Shown one piece after another: positions 17,877 through 26,504 of a DNA stretch of 64,000 nt (the first letter of the stretch is position 1; the number at the start of each line of letters is the position of its first letter). The DNA is taken from NCBI RefSeq assembly GCF_001687365.1, contig NZ_LGLV01000007.1, positions 372,001-436,000 on the forward strand, written 5' to 3'. The translations under genes and the position numbers were made by a program. This DNA comes from Pararhizobium polonicum. Lineage in GTDB: Bacteria > Pseudomonadota > Alphaproteobacteria > Rhizobiales > Rhizobiaceae. The notes under the pieces are model-generated. The model saw nothing but the letters and a program-made list of their open reading frames with translations. It did not search any database and had not been told where the DNA came from.

Positions 17877-18778
17877 TGACCGAGGCGAAGATGATTGTCC
17901 AACACAACGCACTGCATCAAGGTGCTGGCCGTTTCTACCGGTCGCTTCGAAAAAGCATCGACAAGCTGACGCGCGAGCCGTTGGGCATGCTGGGGTTTGC
18001 CGTACTTGCGCTGCTGATCCTCGTGGCGATCTTCTCGCCCTGGATCGCGCCCTACAGCCCCATCACGCAGAACCTGCCGCAGGCTCTTCAGCCGCCGAGC
18101 TGGGCGCATCTGGCGGGTACGGATGAATTCGGCCGCGATATCCTGTCCCGCCTCATCTACGGTGCGCGGATCACCATTCAGACGGTCCTGTCCGTCACGG
18201 TCATTGTCGGCCCGGTTGGCCTGATTATCGGTGTGGTCGCCGGCTTCATGGGGGGGCGCACGGATGCGATCCTGATGCGGGCCACCGACATCGTGCTGTC
18301 CTTCCCGTCGCTGATCCTGGCGCTGGCGTTTGCCGCCGCTCTCGGGGCTGGTCTGGGAACGGCGATCATCGCCATCTCGCTGACCGGCTGGCCGCCGATC
18401 GCCCGGCTGGCGCGTGCCGAAGCGCTGATCGTGCGCAACACCGATTATGTCGCCGCGGCTCGCCTCTACGGTGCGTCTCCGTTGCGTCTGCTGTTCCTCT
18501 ACATCGCCCCGATGTGCATTCCTTCGGTCGTTGTCCGGCTGACCATGAACATGGCCGGGATCATTCTCACGGCCGCAGCGCTCGGTTTCCTGGGCCTCGG
18601 CGCACAGCCTCCGTCACCGGAATGGGGTGCGATGATCTCCAGCGGCCGGAAATTCATGATCGACAACTGGTGGGTTGCGGTGATGCCGGGGATCGCGATC
18701 CTCCTGACCAGCCTTGCTTTCAACCTGGTGGGCGATGCCCTCCGCGACCTTCTGGATCCGCGCCATGCCCGTTCCTGA
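17876..18778 (+). CDS. ABC transporter permease, DppC/OppC type
   Basis: A 300-residue partner permease. It has the N-terminal LTREPLGMLGFAVLALLILV helix, GTDEFGRDILSRLIYGARIT, and the EAA loop DYVAAARLYGASPLRLLFLY. The C-terminal LLDPRH is usual for DppC. It overlaps the upstream permease by one base and the downstream ATPase by 14 bases. Confidence 0.92.
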   Translation: MTEAKMIVQHNALHQGAGRFYRSLRKSIDKLTREPLGMLGFAVLALLILVAIFSPWIAPYSPITQNLPQALQPPSWAHLAGTDEFGRDILSRLIYGARITIQTVLSVTVIVGPVGLIIGVVAGFMGGRTDAILMRATDIVLSFPSLILALAFAAALGAGLGTAIIAISLTGWPPIARLARAEALIVRNTDYVAAARLYGASPLRLLFLYIAPMCIPSVVVRLTMNMAGIILTAAALGFLGLGAQPPSPEWGAMISSGRKFMIDNWWVAVMPGIAILLTSLAFNLVGDALRDLLDPRHARS

Positions 18779-19613
18779 TAGCACCAGCATCCTGACCGTC
18801 AGGAACCTGAACGTGACCTTTGCGCGCAGCTCGCTCAAGGCTGTCGATGGCGTGAGCTTTACATTGGGCGCAGAGCGGCTCGGCATCGTCGGGGAGTCCG
18901 GTTCGGGCAAATCGACGTTGGGCCGCGCCATCATGAAGCTGTTGCCCAATTCGGCAAAAATTGAGGCCGAGGCCCTGGAGTTCGCGGGCACATCGCTCGT
19001 CAAGGCCTCCGAAAAGCAGATGCGGACACTGCGCGGCAACGAGATGGCGCTGATCATGCAGGATCCCCGCTATTCGCTGAACCCGGTGCTGTCGATCGGC
19101 AAACAGGTTGCCGAAGCCGCCAAGCTTCACTTGGGTTTGGGCAAAGCCGCTGCCCACAAGGCCGCGGCCGGAATGCTCGAGCGTGTGCGCATCGCCGATG
19201 TCGAGCGGACCATGCGTCTCTATCCCCACCAGATTTCCGGCGGGATGGGACAGCGCGTCATGATCGCCATGATGCTGCTTGCCAAGCCGCGTCTCGTCAT
19301 CGCCGACGAACCGACCTCGGCGCTTGATGTCAGCGTGCGCGGGGATGTCCTCAAGCTGCTGGATGAACTCGTCACCGAGAACAATTCCGGCCTGATCCTG
19401 ATCAGCCACGATATCCGGATGGTGGCCGCGTTCTGCCAGCGCATTCTGGTGATGTACAAGGGCCGGGTGGTGGAGAACCTCGTCAGGCTGGAAGACGCGC
19501 AACATCCCTACACAAGGGGTCTTGTCGCAGCCATGCCCAATCCGCGCCATCCCGTGAGACGGCTTCAGGTGCTCGATCGGCCGTCAATCGACGCTGCGGA
19601 GGTAAGATCGTGA
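18765..19613 (+). CDS. ABC transporter ATP-binding protein, DppD/OppD type
   Basis: A 282-residue ATPase of the nickel/peptide importer class. Walker A is GESGSGKST, the Q-loop is in ALIMQDPRYSLNP, the signature is ISGGMGQRVMIA and Walker B is RLVIADEPTSALD. The C-terminal oligopeptide extension (YTRGLVAAMPNPRH) is present but short. I chose the ATG at 18765, since the frame upstream to 18714 lies inside dppC. Its stop overlaps the next GTG start by four bases. Confidence 0.92.
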   Translation: MPVPDSTSILTVRNLNVTFARSSLKAVDGVSFTLGAERLGIVGESGSGKSTLGRAIMKLLPNSAKIEAEALEFAGTSLVKASEKQMRTLRGNEMALIMQDPRYSLNPVLSIGKQVAEAAKLHLGLGKAAAHKAAAGMLERVRIADVERTMRLYPHQISGGMGQRVMIAMMLLAKPRLVIADEPTSALDVSVRGDVLKLLDELVTENNSGLILISHDIRMVAAFCQRILVMYKGRVVENLVRLEDAQHPYTRGLVAAMPNPRHPVRRLQVLDRPSIDAAEVRS

Positions 19614-20347
19614 TTGAAGTTGAAAACCTGGAAGTCACCTTCGGCAAGGGCGGCAATCTGAAGCAGGTGGTGAAGGCGGTGTCTTTCTCCGTCGCCAGGG
19701 GCGAAAGCCTTGGGATCGTCGGTGAATCCGGCTGCGGAAAATCCACGGTGCTGCGTTCGCTGGCCGGTCTCGATCGCCATTGGACCGGGCGTATCAGCCT
19801 GAACGGCCAGTCGGTCGACAAGAACCGTACCATTGAGCAACTGCTTTTGGCGCAAATGGTGTTTCAGGATCCCTACGGTTCGATCCATCCGCGCCATCGC
19901 ATCGAGCGTGTGCTGGCGGAGCCGGTGCGGGCGATGAAAAAGGGGGCCGGCTGGGACCGCGTGCCCAAAGCCCTCGAACGGGTGGGGCTACCCGCCAGTT
20001 TCGCCGAACGCTTTCCGCATGAACTGTCCGGTGGCCAGCGCCAGCGCGTCGCCATTGCCCGCGCCCTGATGCTGGAGCCGCAAATTCTCCTGCTGGATGA
20101 GCCGACGTCGGCGCTCGACGTTTCCGTGCAGGCTGAGGTGCTGAACCTTCTGAGCGACCTGCGCGAACAGCAGGGACTGACCTATGTGCTCGTCAGCCAC
20201 GATCTCTCGGTCATCGCCCATATGTGCGATCGTGCCCTGGTGATGAAGGATGGCGTTTTTGTCGACGAACTCGACAAGGCGGACCTGCAGGCGGGGCGCA
20301 CACATGCGGACTATTCGGCTGTTTTGTTCCAGTCGAGCTTTCTGTAA
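19610..20347 (+). CDS. ABC transporter ATP-binding protein, DppF/OppF type
   Basis: A 245-residue second ATPase, starting at GTG inside the GTGA overlap. Walker A is GESGCGKST, the Q-loop region is MVFQDPYGSIHPRH, the signature is LSGGQRQRVAIA and Walker B is ILLLDEPTSALD. It ends soon after the H-loop and lacks much of the usual C-terminal extension, so it is shorter than typical OppF (~320). It closes the operon. Confidence 0.91.
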   Translation: MIEVENLEVTFGKGGNLKQVVKAVSFSVARGESLGIVGESGCGKSTVLRSLAGLDRHWTGRISLNGQSVDKNRTIEQLLLAQMVFQDPYGSIHPRHRIERVLAEPVRAMKKGAGWDRVPKALERVGLPASFAERFPHELSGGQRQRVAIARALMLEPQILLLDEPTSALDVSVQAEVLNLLSDLREQQGLTYVLVSHDLSVIAHMCDRALVMKDGVFVDELDKADLQAGRTHADYSAVLFQSSFL

Positions 20348-20428
20348 GCAGCCATTTTCCGTGCACGATCAAGCATATCCGCCACTGGCCGGCGGATATC
20401 CGGCGCAATTTATTGCGATATTACCGTC

Positions 20429-20596
20429 TCAGCGCGTCAGGAAGTAAATCACCACGCCCCAGAACGCCACGCCGGCAAGCACGGCCGCGGCAATGGCCTT
20501 CAGGCGCAGCGTCGGCGAAAACGGACCTTTCGCCGCGCCGAGCTCGCGGTGATCTTCTGCAAATGCCGAATAGGCATCTCTTTTGTGTTCCGGCAT
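20429..20596 (-). CDS. Small single-helix membrane protein (55 aa)
   Basis: A 55-residue frame with a soluble, charged N-terminus (MPEHKRDAYSAFAEDHRELG) and one strong C-terminal transmembrane helix (AIAAAVLAGVAFWGVVIYFL). GAGGAT lies 7 bases before the ATG. This organisation and good codon use make it a likely real gene, although its function is unknown. It converges with the transporter operon and follows the AraC-type gene, from which it is separated by ~170 bases. Confidence 0.62.
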   Translation of the reverse strand: MPEHKRDAYSAFAEDHRELGAAKGPFSPTLRLKAIAAAVLAGVAFWGVVIYFLTR

Positions 20597-20764
20597 GGCA
20601 CGATCCTCGGCTTGTGTCAGATAAGGATACGGAAACGCCGTAAAGGAAGCCTCAAAAAAACGGCTAAAATTCTACCGGCCGGAAGAATTCGGCGGCGCTG
20701 TTCCTGCTGGAGTTGTATCCCGTGCCATCAATGTTTGTGTTTGATGGCCGGTATCGGGCGACAT

Positions 20765-21700
20765 CTACCCCTCGCTCAGCATTTCCATGCCGCCGGTCAA
20801 CCGCTCCATCAGGCTGCGGCGGACGCGGCCGACATCGCGCAGCGGCGGCTCGCCGAACTGGCGGGCATATTCGCGGCTGAACTGTGACTGGCTCTCATAG
20901 CCGACCTGGTGGCCGGCCGATCCGGCATCGAGCATATCTTCCAGCATCAGCCGGCGGGCCTCCTGCAGCCGCAATTGCTTCTGGTACTGCATCGGGCTCA
21001 TGGCGGTGATCGCCTTGAAATGGTGATGCAGCGAGGAGACGCTCATGCTGACGCGATTGGCGAGTTCCTCGATCTTCAGCGGCAGAGCATAATGCTCCTT
21101 CAGCCAGATGCAGGCCCGGCCAACCTGATGCGACTGGCTGTCGGCCATCGCCATCTGGCGCAAACGGCCACTTTGCGGGCCGGTCAGAAGCCGGTAGATC
21201 AGTTCCTGCTCGATCAGCGGCAAAAGGACGGGAATGTCGCCGGGCCGGTCGAGCAGACGCAGCAGCCTCACGGCGGCGTCCTCAAGTTCGGGCGTGACGG
21301 TGCTGACCTCCATGCCGCGCGCAGCAGGTATGGTCCGCTGCTTTTCGGCATGTTCAACCAGTCCGGCGATCCTGCCGGTGTCGATCTCGAACGTCATGCT
21401 CAGATAGGGCTCTTGCGGGCTGGCCTCGACGATCTGGGTGGTGACGGGCAGGTCGATCGAGGTCAGCAGGTAGTCCGCACCGCTGTAGCGATAGATTTCG
21501 CTGCCGAGCACCACCTGTTTTGCGCCTTGTGCGATGAGGGCGACGCCCGGTTTGTAGGAGCCGCAGGCTTTCGTGCCCGTAGCCGAGCGCATATGAACGC
21601 TCAATCCGGGGATCGCGGTTTGATGGTCGCCATCCTGTCCGGCGAAACGGGCAATAAGATCAATCAGTTCCCGACTGCGCTGGGTTCGTGAATCTGTCAT
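20765..21700 (-). CDS. AraC-family regulator with AraC_N (cupin-like) domain
   Basis: A 311-residue regulator. The N-terminal AraC_N sensor spans roughly residues 25-185 (GVALIAQGAKQVVLGSEIYR). The C-terminal pair of helix-turn-helices follows (IEELANRVSMSVSSLHHHFK; then HQVGYESQSQFSREYARQFG and EPP). The gene is divergent from the alcohol dehydrogenase, with tandem repeats in the shared region. AraC_N proteins next to YahK-like dehydrogenases usually control them, probably in response to aldehydes. Confidence 0.9.
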   Translation of the reverse strand: MTDSRTQRSRELIDLIARFAGQDGDHQTAIPGLSVHMRSATGTKACGSYKPGVALIAQGAKQVVLGSEIYRYSGADYLLTSIDLPVTTQIVEASPQEPYLSMTFEIDTGRIAGLVEHAEKQRTIPAARGMEVSTVTPELEDAAVRLLRLLDRPGDIPVLLPLIEQELIYRLLTGPQSGRLRQMAMADSQSHQVGRACIWLKEHYALPLKIEELANRVSMSVSSLHHHFKAITAMSPMQYQKQLRLQEARRLMLEDMLDAGSAGHQVGYESQSQFSREYARQFGEPPLRDVGRVRRSLMERLTGGMEMLSEG

Positions 21701-21768
21701 AATCGAAAGTCTTTCCAGTCGTTTAGTTTTTGTCTCGCAACCCGGAAGTTAGGTTCTTACCGTGCGTT

Positions 21769-21820
21769 TGCAAAACTCCAGCGACACTTTTTGCAGGATC
21801 GTGTAATAATTTTGCAGGAT
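21769..21820. promoter_or_regulatory. AraC-type operator: 11-bp direct repeats with 21-bp period
   Basis: TTTTGCAGGAT occurs at 21789-21799 and again at 21810-21820, exactly 21 bp apart, so both face the same side of the helix. TGCAAAA at 21769-21775 adds a related half in inverted orientation. Tandem direct repeats two turns apart are how AraC dimers usually bind. A weak promoter for the dehydrogenase (TTGTTC at 21832, TACACT at 21854, 16-base spacer) follows. Confidence 0.68.
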
Positions 21821-21922
21821 TGCTCTAACACTTGTTCTCTGCCCGCCGCATAGTACACTTCCGGGGAGAGGCCATTCGTGCTTCCATCGTAATCCCCGTC
21901 TCACAGAATAAAGGAGTGACCC

Positions 21923-22963
21923 ATGGCCCTGGCAAGAGGATATGCGGCGACGGATGCGTCGAAACCGCTTGAACCCTTTACGTTCGAACGGCGCGAGCCC
22001 CGCGAAGACGACGTCGTCATCAGCATCAAATATTCCGGCATCTGCCATTCGGACATCCATCAGGCGCGTAACGAATGGGGCAATTCGGCGTTTCCGATGG
22101 TTCCCGGCCACGAAATCGCCGGCATCGTGACGGCTGTCGGCTCGAAGGTTTCGAAGTTCAAGGTCGGCGACCGGGTCGGCGTCGGCTGCTTCGTCGACAG
22201 CTGCACCACCTGCGCCAGCCGCGATGTCGATCTGGAGCAGTACATGCCCGGTCTTGTCGGCACCTATAACAGCGTCGAGGCCGACGGCAAGACGCCAACC
22301 CAGGGCGGCTATTCCGATTTCATCGTCGTCAAGGAAGGCTATGTCCTCTCCATTCCGGAGAACCTGCCCTTCGAGGCAACGGCACCGCTGCTTTGCGCCG
22401 GCATCACGCTCTATTCGCCACTGCGCAACTGGGGCGCCGGTCCCGGCAAGAAAGTCGCGGTTGTCGGCATGGGCGGTCTCGGCCATATGGGCGTCAAGCT
22501 CGCCCATGCGATGGGCGCTGATGTGACTGTGCTTAGCCAGACGTTGTCGAAGAAGGAAGACGGTCTGAAACTCGGTGCCGATCATTATTACGCCACCGGT
22601 GATGCCGAAACCTTCAAGACGCTGGCAGGCACGTTCGATCTCATCCTGTGCACCGTCTCGGCGGAAATCGACTGGAATGCCTATCTCGGCCTGCTCAAGG
22701 TCGATGGCACGCTGGTGCTGCTCGGCATTCCGGAAAAGCCGGTACCTGTGCATGCCTTCTCGCTCGTTCCCTCGCGCCGCAGCATTGCCGGCTCGATGAT
22801 CGGCTCGATCAAGGAGACCCAGGAGATGCTCGATTTCTGCGGCGAGCACAACATCGTCTCCGAAATCGAACTGATCCGGATGGATCAGGTCAACGAAGCC
22901 TATGAGCGCGTCATCAAGAGCGACGTGCGCTACCGCTTCGTCATCGATATGGCGACGTTGTAA
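21923..22963 (+). CDS. NAD(P)-dependent alcohol dehydrogenase (MDR, YahK/CAD type)
   Basis: A 346-residue medium-chain dehydrogenase. The catalytic zinc ligands are the Cys of GICHSDIH, the His-Glu of PGHEIAG and a later Cys in [12 protein letters not shown]. The Rossmann motif is GMGGLGHMG. The structural-zinc loop is unusual: it reads [16 protein letters not shown], retaining two of the four cysteines, with Arg and Met at the other two. The YahK/cinnamyl-alcohol subfamily reduces aldehydes with NADPH, but the substrate here is unknown. GGAG precedes the ATG. It is probably controlled by the divergent AraC-type protein. Confidence 0.93.
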   Translation: MALARGYAATDASKPLEPFTFERREPREDDVVISIKYSGICHSDIHQARNEWGNSAFPMVPGHEIAGIVTAVGSKVSKFKVGDRVGVGCFVDSCTTCASRDVDLEQYMPGLVGTYNSVEADGKTPTQGGYSDFIVVKEGYVLSIPENLPFEATAPLLCAGITLYSPLRNWGAGPGKKVAVVGMGGLGHMGVKLAHAMGADVTVLSQTLSKKEDGLKLGADHYYATGDAETFKTLAGTFDLILCTVSAEIDWNAYLGLLKVDGTLVLLGIPEKPVPVHAFSLVPSRRSIAGSMIGSIKETQEMLDFCGEHNIVSEIELIRMDQVNEAYERVIKSDVRYRFVIDMATL

Positions 22964-22975
22964 GCCATTGAAACG

Positions 22976-23013
22976 AAAAGGCCGGCAGTTCGGTTGGACT
23001 TGCCGGCCTTTTT
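22976..23013. terminator. Bidirectional rho-independent terminator
   Basis: AAAAGGCCGGCA and TGCCGGCCTTTTT are complementary around a 13-base loop, giving a strong GC stem with an A-tract before and a T-tract after. It sits between the convergent dehydrogenase and the small secreted-protein gene and can serve both. Confidence 0.9.
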
Positions 23014-23035
23014 ATCGCGTCAGCCCGGTTAAAGG

Positions 23036-23398
23036 CTACTTGACCTCGGTCAGGACTTCCGTGCCGGAGCCGTCCTTGCCGGTAATCGTCCACTTGCCGT
23101 CAAGGGTGCCATCGCCGTTGACGTGGTAAACGACCAGCCCCAATGCGTCTTCCAGGACGTAGGCCGCCGCAAAGGCGTTGTCGTTGAGCATGCAGACGCC
23201 GGTCGATTTGACGCCGGCGGTCTCCCATTCGATCACGCAGGTGGTTTCGCTGGCGAGCGTTATTTCCGCCGTTCCGGAATAGCTCGACCCATCGAGATTG
23301 GTGCCCTCGACGGTATATTTGCCGGCATTGACGGTTTGCGCATTGGCGGTGGAGGCTGCCGCGAGCAAGAGCGCGGCGGCGGCGATAATCTTTTTCAT
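23036..23398 (-). CDS. Small secreted hypothetical protein
   Basis: A 120-residue protein starting at MKKIIAAAALLLAAASTANA, a textbook signal peptide. The mature part is small, acidic and probably all beta (GKYTVEGTNLDGSSYSGTAE; TCVIEWETAGVKSTGVC). The two cysteines could form a disulfide. I chose this start because AGGG lies upstream and the longer frame to 23509 precedes the signal peptide. Similar small periplasmic proteins are common in rhizobia, but I cannot name a family or function. Confidence 0.75.
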   Translation of the reverse strand: MKKIIAAAALLLAAASTANAQTVNAGKYTVEGTNLDGSSYSGTAEITLASETTCVIEWETAGVKSTGVCMLNDNAFAAAYVLEDALGLVVYHVNGDGTLDGKWTITGKDGSGTEVLTEVK

Positions 23399-23551
23399 CT
23401 GATCCCTCAAAGAATGGCTCGATGATCGAGCTGCGCTGGAGCGTAGGCGGATTTCCAGCGGTTTGAAAAGCACCAAAATTGTGGTGATCGAGCCGAGGGT
23501 ATCGCCCACCCGCTCAGGTGACCGGAGGTCCGTTGTGGAAGCAGGGGGACT

Positions 23552-24016
23552 TCACACCAGCGGCAGCGGCCCGTCGTTCTTGATCTCTTCCATCACCGCG
23601 TAGGTGCGCGTTTCCTTGACGCCCGGCAGTGTCCAGAGCACTTGTCCCAGAAAATTGCGATAAGCGTTCATGTCCTCGAAGCGGGTCTTGACGAGATAGT
23701 CGAAGCCGCCCGCCACCATGTGGCATTCGAGCACGGCCGGCGCCTGCTTGATGGCGGCGGCGAATTTGTCGAAGACTTCCGGCGTCGTCTTGTCGAGCAT
23801 GACCTCGATGAAGACGAGCAGCCCGAAACCCAGCTTGTGCGGATCGAGCCGGGCGCCGAAGCCTGAGACATAACCCTCCTTCAAAAGGCGCCGCAGCCGC
23901 TCGCTGGTTGCCGTCGGTGACAGGCCGATGCGATCCGCCAGCTCCAGATTGGTGATCCGGCCATCCGCCTGCAGGATGTTGAGGATCCGCCGGTCGATCT
24001 TGTCTATCTCGTGCAT
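23552..24016 (-). CDS. Lrp/AsnC-family transcriptional regulator
   Basis: A 154-residue regulator of usual length. The N-terminal AsnC helix-turn-helix begins IDRRILNILQADGRITNLEL, and the RAM ligand-binding domain follows (LVFIEVMLDKTTPEVFDKFA). It is 37 bases after the M20 amidohydrolase on the same strand, so the two may be cotranscribed. Lrp-like proteins sense amino acids, consistent with control of an amino-acid-releasing enzyme. Confidence 0.92.
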   Translation of the reverse strand: MHEIDKIDRRILNILQADGRITNLELADRIGLSPTATSERLRRLLKEGYVSGFGARLDPHKLGFGLLVFIEVMLDKTTPEVFDKFAAAIKQAPAVLECHMVAGGFDYLVKTRFEDMNAYRNFLGQVLWTLPGVKETRTYAVMEEIKNDGPLPLV

Positions 24017-24053
24017 CGGCGCGATCCCCAGTCTCTTCAGGTCGTGCGCCGGT

Positions 24054-25217
24054 TCAGGCCGTCAGCCGCGTTTCGGCGAGCTTCACCCAGTAGGAAATAC
24101 CGTGCGGGATCGCCTCGTCGTTGAAATCGTAGCCCGGGTTGTGCAGGCCTGCGGTATCGCCATTGCCGATGAAGATGAAGGCACCGGGGCGGGCCAGCAG
24201 CATGTAGGAAAAATCCTCGCCGCCCATCATCGGATCGAGATCGCCCGAGACCTGGTTTTCGCCGGCAATACCTGCCGCTGCCGAAAGCGCGTAGGCGGTT
24301 TCCTGGCGATGATTGACGGTGACGGGATAGTTGCGGTTGTAGGCCACCCGGATCTTGGCGCCGTAGGCGGCGCCGAGATTCTCCGAGATCTGCTTGATGC
24401 GCGCTTCAGCGAGTTCGCGCACTTCCGGCATCAGCGTGCGCACGGTGCCGGCCAGGATCGCCTGTTCGGGAATGATGTTGTGGGCAAAGCCCGAATTGAA
24501 TTTCGTCACCGATACGACGACGGACGCCAGCGGATCGACGGTGCGCGAGGCGATGGTCTGCAGCGCGTTGACGATCTGCGAGCCGACGACGATCGGGTCG
24601 ATCGTCCTGTGCGGCTGCGCTGCGTGGCCGCCGCGGCCGTCGATGGTGATGTTGAATTCGTCCGTCGAGGCCATGATCGGGCCGACGCGGCTGCCGAACT
24701 GGCCGACCGGCATGCCCGGCATATTGTGCATGCCGTAGACTTCCTCGATGGAGAAGCGCTCCATCATGCCGTCCTTGACCATTTCGTTGCCGCCGCCGCC
24801 GCCTTCTTCGGCGGGCTGAAAGATTACCGCGACCGCGCCCTTGAAGTTGCGCGTTTCTGCCAGGTATTTGGCTGCGCCGAGCAGCATGGCGGTATGGCCG
24901 TCATGGCCACAGGCATGCATCTTTCCCGCCGTTGTCGAAGCCCAGGGCTTGCCGCTGGTCTCGGTCATCGGCAGGGCGTCCATATCGGCACGCAGGCCGA
25001 TGGTGCGGCCGTCGCCGAGATTGCCCCTGATCAGGCCAACGACACCGGTGCGGCCAAGGCCGGTCACGATTTCGTCAACGCCAAATTCCCTCAGTTTATT
25101 TTCGACGAAAGCTGCCGTATTTTCCACGGCGAACAGCAGCTCCGGCTTCGTATGAAGGTAGCGACGCCATTCGGTGACTTCGTTCTGGAGTTCTGCTGCG
25201 CGGTTCAGAATAGGCAT
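24054..25217 (-). CDS. M20-family amidohydrolase (hippurate hydrolase type)
   Basis: A 387-residue metallopeptidase. Metal ligands are visible in HACGHDGHTAML, in PAEEGGGG and in the late GGEDFSYML. The dimerisation domain lies between (FNITIDGRGGHAAQPH). M20D members remove acyl groups from N-acyl amino acids, hippurate or indole-acetyl conjugates; the exact substrate is open. The ATG at 25217 has AGGAA upstream. The neighbouring Lrp gene suggests amino-acid-linked regulation. Confidence 0.9.
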   Translation of the reverse strand: MPILNRAAELQNEVTEWRRYLHTKPELLFAVENTAAFVENKLREFGVDEIVTGLGRTGVVGLIRGNLGDGRTIGLRADMDALPMTETSGKPWASTTAGKMHACGHDGHTAMLLGAAKYLAETRNFKGAVAVIFQPAEEGGGGGNEMVKDGMMERFSIEEVYGMHNMPGMPVGQFGSRVGPIMASTDEFNITIDGRGGHAAQPHRTIDPIVVGSQIVNALQTIASRTVDPLASVVVSVTKFNSGFAHNIIPEQAILAGTVRTLMPEVRELAEARIKQISENLGAAYGAKIRVAYNRNYPVTVNHRQETAYALSAAAGIAGENQVSGDLDPMMGGEDFSYMLLARPGAFIFIGNGDTAGLHNPGYDFNDEAIPHGISYWVKLAETRLTA

Positions 25218-25362
25218 TTTGGCTTCCTGTTGGTCCATTGCGGGGCATGGGGTACGGGATTTTTTGGCATCGACGCTGAAGAATGGTCTTTGCCATCACC
25301 GTGCCATATAGGTTAAATAGCCGGGCGATACGAGGCAATTCCCGAAATTTCGAGGTTTGATT

Positions 25363-26478
25363 GTGGTGACAACTGGAATTCCGAACAGCGGCGCGGCAAA
25401 GCTACTGGCAGTCCTGACGGGCGCCTGCGCGACGCTTCTGGCGGCAGCCATGCCCAGCGCCGCCAATCCCCAGCTGGTTATCGACGTCAATTCGCTCAAG
25501 GTCTATGAACAGCGGGAAATCTATCAGAAGTGGTATCCGGCGTCTTTGACCAAGCTGATGACGGCCTATACGACATTCCGTGCCTTGAAGTCCGGCCAGC
25601 TGACGCTTGAATCACCCGTGGTGATGACGAAGAACGCGGCCGGCAAGCCGCCCAGCAAGATGTTCTACAAGCCCGGACAGGCTTTGACGCTCGATAGCGC
25701 GCTGAAGATGATGTTGATCAAATCGGCCAACGACATCGCGGTGGCGATCGGCGAAACCGTCTCCGGATCGGAGCCCGCCTTCGTCAACCAGATGAATGCG
25801 GAAGCCGCGCGGATCGGCATGACCGCCTCGCATTTCGTCAATCCCAACGGCCTGCCGGCGCCCGGCCAATATACGACGGCGCGCGATCTCGCCATTCTGG
25901 CGATCACCATCAAGCGGGAATTTCCGCAATATGCGCCGTATTTCGCCTATGAAGGCTTCACCACCGGCAAGAAGAACTATCCCAATCTCAATATGCTGAT
26001 CGGCCGCTTCGACGGCGCAGACGGCATGAAAACCGGCTTTATCTGCGCGGCCGGCTTCAATCAGGTTTCCTCGGCGACGCGCAACGGCCGTGCCGTCGTT
26101 TCCGTCGTTCTCGGTGCGGACAGCCTGGGCGGGCGGGCGGATGAATCGGCCCGCTTGCTGCAGCTCGGCCTGACGTCGAACGGAGCGGGCAAACCGGTTC
26201 TCGGCCAGATCGCGCCTTATGGCGAGACCCGGGACATGGTTGCCGATGTCAGCAAGGAAATCTGCAATCCCAAGGCAGCCAAGGTCCGCTCTGAAAATCG
26301 TGACGAGGTCGGGCGGCAGAAGCTGCTGTCGCCGTATATTCACGAAATCAACCGGCCGCTCAATCTTGTCTCCGCAGGCCTGATTGCCGGTACGGAGGCC
26401 GATACCAACAGTCAGCTGGCCGGCGCGCAGGGCGACGCCGCCAATGTGCCGATTCCGGTTCCGCGCCCCGTTTTCTGA
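25363..26478 (+). CDS. D-alanyl-D-alanine carboxypeptidase (peptidase S11)
   Basis: A ~371-residue exported penicillin-binding protein that trims the terminal D-Ala of peptidoglycan stem peptides. The signal peptide runs to about SAANP. The catalytic SxxK is ASLTKLM, SxN is KSANDIA and KTG is GMKTGFICAAG. The C-terminal ~100 residues lack the amphipathic anchor of PBP5 and end in Pro-rich sequence. I favour the GTG at 25363, about 10 bases after AGG; a TTG six bases earlier opens the frame. Confidence 0.92.
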   Translation: MVTTGIPNSGAAKLLAVLTGACATLLAAAMPSAANPQLVIDVNSLKVYEQREIYQKWYPASLTKLMTAYTTFRALKSGQLTLESPVVMTKNAAGKPPSKMFYKPGQALTLDSALKMMLIKSANDIAVAIGETVSGSEPAFVNQMNAEAARIGMTASHFVNPNGLPAPGQYTTARDLAILAITIKREFPQYAPYFAYEGFTTGKKNYPNLNMLIGRFDGADGMKTGFICAAGFNQVSSATRNGRAVVSVVLGADSLGGRADESARLLQLGLTSNGAGKPVLGQIAPYGETRDMVADVSKEICNPKAAKVRSENRDEVGRQKLLSPYIHEINRPLNLVSAGLIAGTEADTNSQLAGAQGDAANVPIPVPRPVF

Positions 26479-26504
26479 TTTCCCGCATCCCGATCGGACA
26501 TATC

